The notes beneath the pieces were generated by a model. It searched no databases, was not told the DNA's origin, and saw nothing but the letters and a program-made list of their open reading frames with translations. A stretch of 25,771 nt of DNA, from positions 1 to 25,771 of the forward strand of contig DASUGR010000260.1 in the NCBI GenBank assembly GCA_036273915.1, read 5' to 3'. This document shows, in pieces, positions 21,689 to 25,771 of the stretch. Within the stretch, counting starts at the first letter, position 1; each line of letters begins with the position of its first letter. This DNA comes from PLA2 sp036273915. GTDB taxonomy: Bacteria > Planctomycetota > PLA2. Position numbers and translations under genes: made by a program.

Positions 21689-23436
21689 CCATCGCCGCCC
21701 CCCCTCCCCCCCCCGCGGCCCCCCCCCAGCCCCCGCCGAGGCGCCGGCGCGTGACCCCGCTCTTCGCGCACGGCGAGACGATGGTGTGGCTCACGGGCGG
21801 CGCGTTCGCGCTGTGCGTCCTCATGATCGTCGGCCTCGTCATCCTGGTGGTCCGCTTCGGCGCGGGGACGTTCTGGCCGGGACCCGTCGTGCGGATCGAG
21901 ACGCTCGACGGCAAGGTCTGCATGGGCGAGCTCACGCGCGAGGAGACCTACCACCCGGAGCAGTCGCTCCTCGAGGGCGTGGCCCAGGAGGACAAGGCGG
22001 CGGTGTGGAAGAGGATCCAGGAGCGCGGCGGCAGGGACGCGCGCCACCTGTTCCGGACGGGCAATTTCGACCTCGAAGGGACCCACTTCCAGTGGGTCGC
22101 CGACTACGCGGTGAAGAGCGAATCGCGCCCCGACTGGGCGATGGTGATCGAGCGCCTCGCGTGGGGCCGCTTCTACGGCATTCCGAAGGCGTTCCTCGTG
22201 GACAAGAAGCCGGTCGCGGAGACCCCCGCGGAGGTGTGGGCGGAGTACGAGCGGCGCCACGGGGAGGCGCGCGACCGCTACGAGGAGCGCAGGCGTCTCG
22301 AGAAGGACGAGATCGGCGACATCAGCCGGCGGCAGGAGGAAGGACGCCTCGAGCTCAAGCGGGTCGAGATGGAGTCGGGCAAGGACTCGCCGGAGTGGCG
22401 GCGGCGGAAGGAGGAGTTCGACGCGCTGTCGGCGAGCCTCGGCGAGGAGTCCAAGGAGGTCCGCCGGAGCATCAACGAACTCAACAGGGAGAACGCCCGC
22501 TACGGGGTGGTGCTCACGACCGCCAAGGGCGTCGAGAAGACGATCCCGCTCGCCGACATCGTCCGCGCCTACCCCGCCAACCGGCTCGGCTTCGGCGAGA
22601 AGCTCGGGGTCTACTTCTCCCGGTGGGGCGAGTACCTCTGGGACGAGCCGCGCGAGGCGAACAGCGAGGGCGGCGTGTTCCCGGCGATCTTCGGCACGGT
22701 CGCCATGACGCTGATCATGGCGATCCTGGTGGTGCCGTTCGGCGTCCTGGCGGCGCTCTACCTGCGCGAGTACGCGAAGGCCGGGACGATCGTCAGCATC
22801 GTGCGCATCGCGATCAACAACCTGGCCGGCGTCCCGAGCATCGTCTTCGGCGTGTTCGGCCTCGGCTTCTTCTGCTACGCGATCGGCGGCGGGATCGACG
22901 GCCTCTTCTACAAGGAGCGGCTGCCGAACCCGACCTTCGGCACCGGCGGGCTCCTGTGGGCCTCGTTCACGCTCGCGCTCCTCACGCTCCCGGTCGTCAT
23001 CGTGGCGACGGAGGAGGCGCTCGCCGCGGTCCCCCGCTCGATGCGCGAGGGGTCGTTCGCGTGCGGGGCCAGCCAGTGGCAGACGATCCGGCGGATCGTC
23101 CTCCCGCGCGCCATGCCCGGCATCATGACGGGCACGATCCTCGCGATCGCCCGCGGCGCCGGCGAGGTCGCCCCGCTGATGCTCGTCGGCGCGGTGAAGC
23201 TCGCCCCCGAGCTCCCGATCGACGGGGTCTTTCCGTACGTGCACGCCCAGCGCAGCTTCATGCACCTCGGGTTCCACATCTACGACCTCGCCTTCCAGTC
23301 CCAGAACAGCGAGGCCGCGAAGCCCATGGTGTTCACGACGACGCTGCTGCTGATCGGCATCATCCTGACACTGAACGTGGTGGCCGTCATGGTCCGCACG
23401 CGACTGCGCCGCCGCTTCCTGGTATCCCAGATGTAG
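21685..23436 (+). CDS. pstA: PstA, long-form phosphate ABC transporter permease (583 aa)
   Basis: Second permease subunit. A proline-rich cytoplasmic N-terminus (about 1-28) leads to one helix (about 32-58) and a large periplasmic insertion (about 60-325). Its beginning, FWPGPVVRIETLDGKVCMGELTREE and then FRTGNFDLEGTHFQWV, matches the N-terminal domain of long PstA proteins of pseudomonads. Residues about 181-270 are very rich in charged residues and should form a coiled coil. The permease core begins near 329 (VFPAIFGTVAMTLIMAILVVPFGVL); the EAA loop is SMREGSFACGASQWQTIRR at about 452-470, followed by ARGAGEVAPLMLVGA. GTG 21685 in a GTGA overlap with pstC is the start. No ATPase gene (pstB) follows. 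Confidence 0.9.
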   Translation: MTIAAPPPPPAAPPQPPPRRRRVTPLFAHGETMVWLTGGAFALCVLMIVGLVILVVRFGAGTFWPGPVVRIETLDGKVCMGELTREETYHPEQSLLEGVAQEDKAAVWKRIQERGGRDARHLFRTGNFDLEGTHFQWVADYAVKSESRPDWAMVIERLAWGRFYGIPKAFLVDKKPVAETPAEVWAEYERRHGEARDRYEERRRLEKDEIGDISRRQEEGRLELKRVEMESGKDSPEWRRRKEEFDALSASLGEESKEVRRSINELNRENARYGVVLTTAKGVEKTIPLADIVRAYPANRLGFGEKLGVYFSRWGEYLWDEPREANSEGGVFPAIFGTVAMTLIMAILVVPFGVLAALYLREYAKAGTIVSIVRIAINNLAGVPSIVFGVFGLGFFCYAIGGGIDGLFYKERLPNPTFGTGGLLWASFTLALLTLPVVIVATEEALAAVPRSMREGSFACGASQWQTIRRIVLPRAMPGIMTGTILAIARGAGEVAPLMLVGAVKLAPELPIDGVFPYVHAQRSFMHLGFHIYDLAFQSQNSEAAKPMVFTTTLLLIGIILTLNVVAVMVRTRLRRRFLVSQM

Positions 23437-23450
23437 GAGGAGACGAGGGA

Positions 23451-24821
23451 ATGAGACGGTTCATCCTTTTCTTTGCGATCGCGGCCGCTGCCGCCCCCGG
23501 CTGCAAGTCGGGCGGCGAGAAGACGGACGAGAGCGGCGGCGGCGAGGCGATGGCCACGTCGCCGTACGGGAAGCCCGGGTTCACCGCCGTTCCCGCGGCG
23601 GACAACCGGATCTGGGTCTTCCGCACGGGCAGCAAGGAGCTCGCCGAGTTCCAGCAGAAGGGCGAGCTCGTGAAATTCGTCACCCGCCCCGGGGCCGGTC
23701 CCGGGGGCATGACGGTGCGCTCCGCGGATGCCGAGACGATCGTCGCGTACGCGGCCGCGCGCGACGGCTTCGTCACCTTCGTCCGCGAGAACCGCATCTG
23801 GGTCTTCCGACCCGGCACGAAGGATCTCGCGGAGTTCGAGAAGTCCGGCGAGCCCGCCAAGTGCATCACGCGGCCCCTCGCCGGCCCCATGCGCATGACG
23901 GTCAAGGGCCCGGACGTGGACACCGTGACGGAGTACCTCTGCGCGAAGGAGGGGTTCGTGACCCGGTGCGAGGACAGCCGCCTCTGGGTCTTCCGCGCGG
24001 GCAGCAAGGAGCTCGCGGAGTTCGAGAAGCAGGGCGAGCTCGCGAAGCACGTGACGAAGATCGGCGCGGGCCCCGGCGGCGTGACCGTCAAGGCCCCCGA
24101 CAGCGAGACGATCGCCGCGTACGTCGTCGCGAACGACGGCTTCGCGACCTTCGTCCGCGACGGCCGCATCTGGGTCTTCCGCAAGGGATCGAGGGACCTC
24201 GCCGAGTTCCGGAAGACGGGCGAACCCGCGAAGTGCATCACGCGGCCCCTGGCGGGACCGATGCGGATGACGGTCAAGGGCCCCGACACGGAGACGGTCG
24301 ACGCCTACCTCGCGGTGATGGTCCGCCCCGCGCCCGCGCCGGCGGTGACGAACCCGAAGCCCGCGGTCACGATGGAGAAGGCCGACACGCCGAAGCCGAG
24401 CGAGGTGCCCGTGGCCGAGGTCACGATGTACGAGAAGGCCGGATTCGTCGCCGCGCTGGACGACGACGGCCGCCTCTGGGTCTTCCGCGAGGACGCGAAG
24501 GAGATCGCGGAGTTCCGGAGGCAGGGCGAACTCACGAAGCACGTGACGAGGATCGGCGCAGGCCCCGGCGGGATCACCGTCAAGGGCCCCGACACCGCCA
24601 CGATCCTCGAGTACGTCGCGGCGAGCGACGGCTTCGTGACGTACATCCGCGACGAGCGGATCTGGGTGTTCCGCCCCGACTCGAAGGATCTCGAGGAGTT
24701 CCTGAAGTCCGGCGAGCCCGCCAAGTGCTACACGCGCATCGGCGCGGGCCCGCTGCGGATGACGGTGAAGGGCGCCGACGTCGAGACGATCGACGCCTAC
24801 CTCGCCGCGGTCTCGCCGTAG
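23451..24821 (+). CDS. Lipoprotein with six alternating ~62-aa repeats (456 aa)
   Basis: ATG 23451, 14 bases after pstA, with a GGAG-type site upstream, so probably part of the pst transcript. The lipoprotein signal ends at APG-C18. Six repeats follow at about 43-102, 107-164, 168-225, 230-288, 331-389 and 394-453, with a Pro/Ala/Lys-rich linker at 289-327. The unit is GF(V/A)T...(D/E)xR(I/L)WVFRxGSK(E/D)LAEFxKxGE.AK.(V/I)T..(G/L)AGP..(M/V)TVK.(P/A)D..T(I/V)..Y. Odd copies end GAGPGG(V/I/M)TV and have His before V-T (AKHVT, TKHVT) except the first (VKF); even copies read EPAKC(I/Y)T and end AGP(M/L)RMTVKG. So the protein is three A-B pairs. I do not recognise the domain; it should be exposed at the cell surface or in the periplasm. 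A role in phosphate uptake is only suggested by position. Confidence 0.88.
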   Translation: MRRFILFFAIAAAAAPGCKSGGEKTDESGGGEAMATSPYGKPGFTAVPAADNRIWVFRTGSKELAEFQQKGELVKFVTRPGAGPGGMTVRSADAETIVAYAAARDGFVTFVRENRIWVFRPGTKDLAEFEKSGEPAKCITRPLAGPMRMTVKGPDVDTVTEYLCAKEGFVTRCEDSRLWVFRAGSKELAEFEKQGELAKHVTKIGAGPGGVTVKAPDSETIAAYVVANDGFATFVRDGRIWVFRKGSRDLAEFRKTGEPAKCITRPLAGPMRMTVKGPDTETVDAYLAVMVRPAPAPAVTNPKPAVTMEKADTPKPSEVPVAEVTMYEKAGFVAALDDDGRLWVFREDAKEIAEFRRQGELTKHVTRIGAGPGGITVKGPDTATILEYVAASDGFVTYIRDERIWVFRPDSKDLEEFLKSGEPAKCYTRIGAGPLRMTVKGADVETIDAYLAAVSP

Positions 24822-24836
24822 CGCGAACGGCGGCAA

Positions 24837-24873
24837 GGCGGCCGCCCCGGTGTCCCCGACCGGGACGGCCGCC
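24837..24873. terminator. Strong bidirectional hairpin between convergent genes
   Basis: GGCGGCCG-c-CCCGG (24837-24850) pairs with CCGGG-a-CGGCCGCC (24860-24873) around a 9-base loop: 13 base pairs with one internal mismatch. It lies midway between the stop codons at 24821 (plus) and 24885 (minus), the classic site for a shared terminator. Confidence 0.75.
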
Positions 24874-24884
24874 GCCCCAGCCTC

Positions 24885-25694
24885 CTACCGCTCGCGGTCG
24901 AGCGCCTCGAGGCGCTCGAGCGCGTTCTGGAGCATCCGTTCCATCCGCTCGACCCGCGCCTCGAGCTCCGCCATCCGGTCGTCCGGGCCGCGCACCCACC
25001 GCTCGGCGCGCTGCGCCCTCTCCCGGTCGGCGCCGCGCTCCCGCGCCCGGTGCTGCACGAAGTTGCCGAGCTCCTCGCACCGCGCGGCCTTCTCGGCCTG
25101 GCCGAACGAGCGCCAGAAGCCGGCGGAAGCAAGCAGCAGCTCCGCGATGTCGAGCTCGCCGGGACCGCCCTTCATCGCCTGCGCGGCGCGGTCGGCCTTG
25201 CCCGAGACGAGGAGCTCACGCGCCTCGATCGCGCGTCCGAGCGCGTCGGCCCCGTCGCGCCGCTGCGCCTCGAGGAGCCCGTTGCGCGCGACGCGCAGCG
25301 TGTCCAGGTTGCGGCGCCAGAAGTCGACCTCGGGGTTCTCCTGCCCCCGGTCCCCCCCCTTGATCTGGCCGCGCAACGTGTCGGCCATGCCGCGCATCTC
25401 CCTCGCCATGCCCTCGTAGCCGGCCCTGTCGAGCGCGGCGATCGCCTTCTCCATGCTCTTGAGCGCCTGCACGCGCGGGTCGTCGCCCTCGCGCTTGCCC
25501 TCGTCGAGCCGCTTCTTCATGGCCTCGGCGTCGGCGCGCAGGCGCGCGGCCTCCTCGCGCCGGCCGGCCTGGTCGAGGAGCGCGGCCTCGTCGAGCATCG
25601 CCTGGATCTTCTCCTTCGTCTCCGCCGCCTCGCGCTCCTCGGGAAGGGCCGCCGCCGCGACCGCGAGGAGCAACACGCCGAGCAGGATTCGCAT
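24885..25694 (-). CDS. Exported, helical coiled-coil protein of unknown function (269 aa)
   Basis: Signal peptide MRILLGVLLLAVAAAALPEE, then an almost entirely helical, highly charged chain rich in Ala, Arg and Glu. Residues about 24-66 (EKIQAMLDEAALLDQAGRREEAARLRADAEAMKKRL) and the C-terminal tail (DDRMAELEARVERMERMLQNALERLEALDRER, about 238-269) have heptad spacing typical of coiled coils; the tail could form a trimer-like stalk. In between are helix pairs (for example AIEARELLVSGKADRAAQAM and LLASAGFWRSFGQAEKAARCEEL) that look TPR-like. It has a single cysteine. ATG 25694 has GGAG about eight bases upstream. The gene is convergent with the six-repeat lipoprotein. I do not recognise a family. 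Confidence 0.82.
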   Translation of the reverse strand: MRILLGVLLLAVAAAALPEEREAAETKEKIQAMLDEAALLDQAGRREEAARLRADAEAMKKRLDEGKREGDDPRVQALKSMEKAIAALDRAGYEGMAREMRGMADTLRGQIKGGDRGQENPEVDFWRRNLDTLRVARNGLLEAQRRDGADALGRAIEARELLVSGKADRAAQAMKGGPGELDIAELLLASAGFWRSFGQAEKAARCEELGNFVQHRARERGADRERAQRAERWVRGPDDRMAELEARVERMERMLQNALERLEALDRER

Positions 25695-25771
25695 GGTTCG
25701 TCTCCGCAGCGGAAGCCCCCCGCCCCCGCGCCCCCCATCGTACCGTGAAGCAGGAGGGGTCCGGGGAACCC
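25695..25771 (-). promoter_or_regulatory. Upstream region of the coiled-coil protein gene, with a G-rich element
   Basis: The last 77 bases contain C-runs, the ribosome binding site of the minus-strand gene and, at the very edge (25754-25771), a copy of the G-rich element (GAGGGGTCCGGGGAACCC). No promoter can be picked with confidence. Confidence 0.35.

Noticed and set aside
21697..21740. C-runs at the start of pstA as a sequencing error or broken gene
   Set aside because: The frame from the GTGA start continues through the proline-rich segment into the expected first helix and domain, so the gene looks intact.
1..25771. tRNA, rRNA, CRISPR arrays, insertion sequences or prophage genes
   Set aside because: None was seen on either strand; all long open regions are explained by the listed genes.

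Overview
This is a strongly GC-rich bacterial window with tightly packed genes and no RNA gene, CRISPR array, insertion sequence or phage gene that I can see. It suggests an uncultured or little-studied Gram-negative respiratory bacterium: it has Sec and lipoprotein signals, a clade II (atypical, non-Tat) nitrous oxide reductase, a ferredoxin-linked 2-oxoacid oxidoreductase and a long-form Pst permease. Planctomycetota, Myxococcota or a similar high-GC phylum would fit, but I cannot decide from the sequence.

Left edge, minus strand (1-3414): korA (gamma and alpha domains fused) and korB overlap by 4 bases and are followed by an unrecognised gene that runs off the window. Together KorAB oxidise a 2-oxoacid, probably 2-oxoglutarate, and reduce ferredoxin. 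Then come two plus-strand genes (3706-5274): a 77-residue four-cysteine protein and a membrane-anchored protein built of four copies of an approximately 85-residue domain.

Centre, minus strand (5344-16420): a ten-gene nitrous oxide respiration operon, transcribed right to left: FAD/[4Fe-4S] oxidoreductase, Rieske protein, full-length cytochrome b, pentahaem cytochrome c, nosZ, a nosB-like membrane protein, nosD, nosF, nosL, nosY. Most junctions overlap or are under 30 bases. The order reads as an electron path: cytoplasmic donor or quinol to Rieske/cytochrome b, to cytochrome c, to NosZ, followed by the copper-site assembly genes. No nosR or nosX is present, as usual for clade II. A family 1 glycosyltransferase gene (16577-17824) lies upstream on the same strand.

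Right side, plus strand (18016-24821): pstS, pstC and pstA for phosphate uptake, the two permeases carrying very large periplasmic insertions, followed by a lipoprotein made of six repeats in alternating A/B types. pstB and phoU are not in the window. A strong hairpin separates this group from a convergent minus-strand gene for an exported helical protein (24885-25694).

The most interesting items are the six-repeat lipoprotein downstream of pstA, the four-repeat membrane protein, the self-contained electron supply of the nos operon, a short G-rich element found at six places, and three adjacent inverted repeats upstream of pstS.
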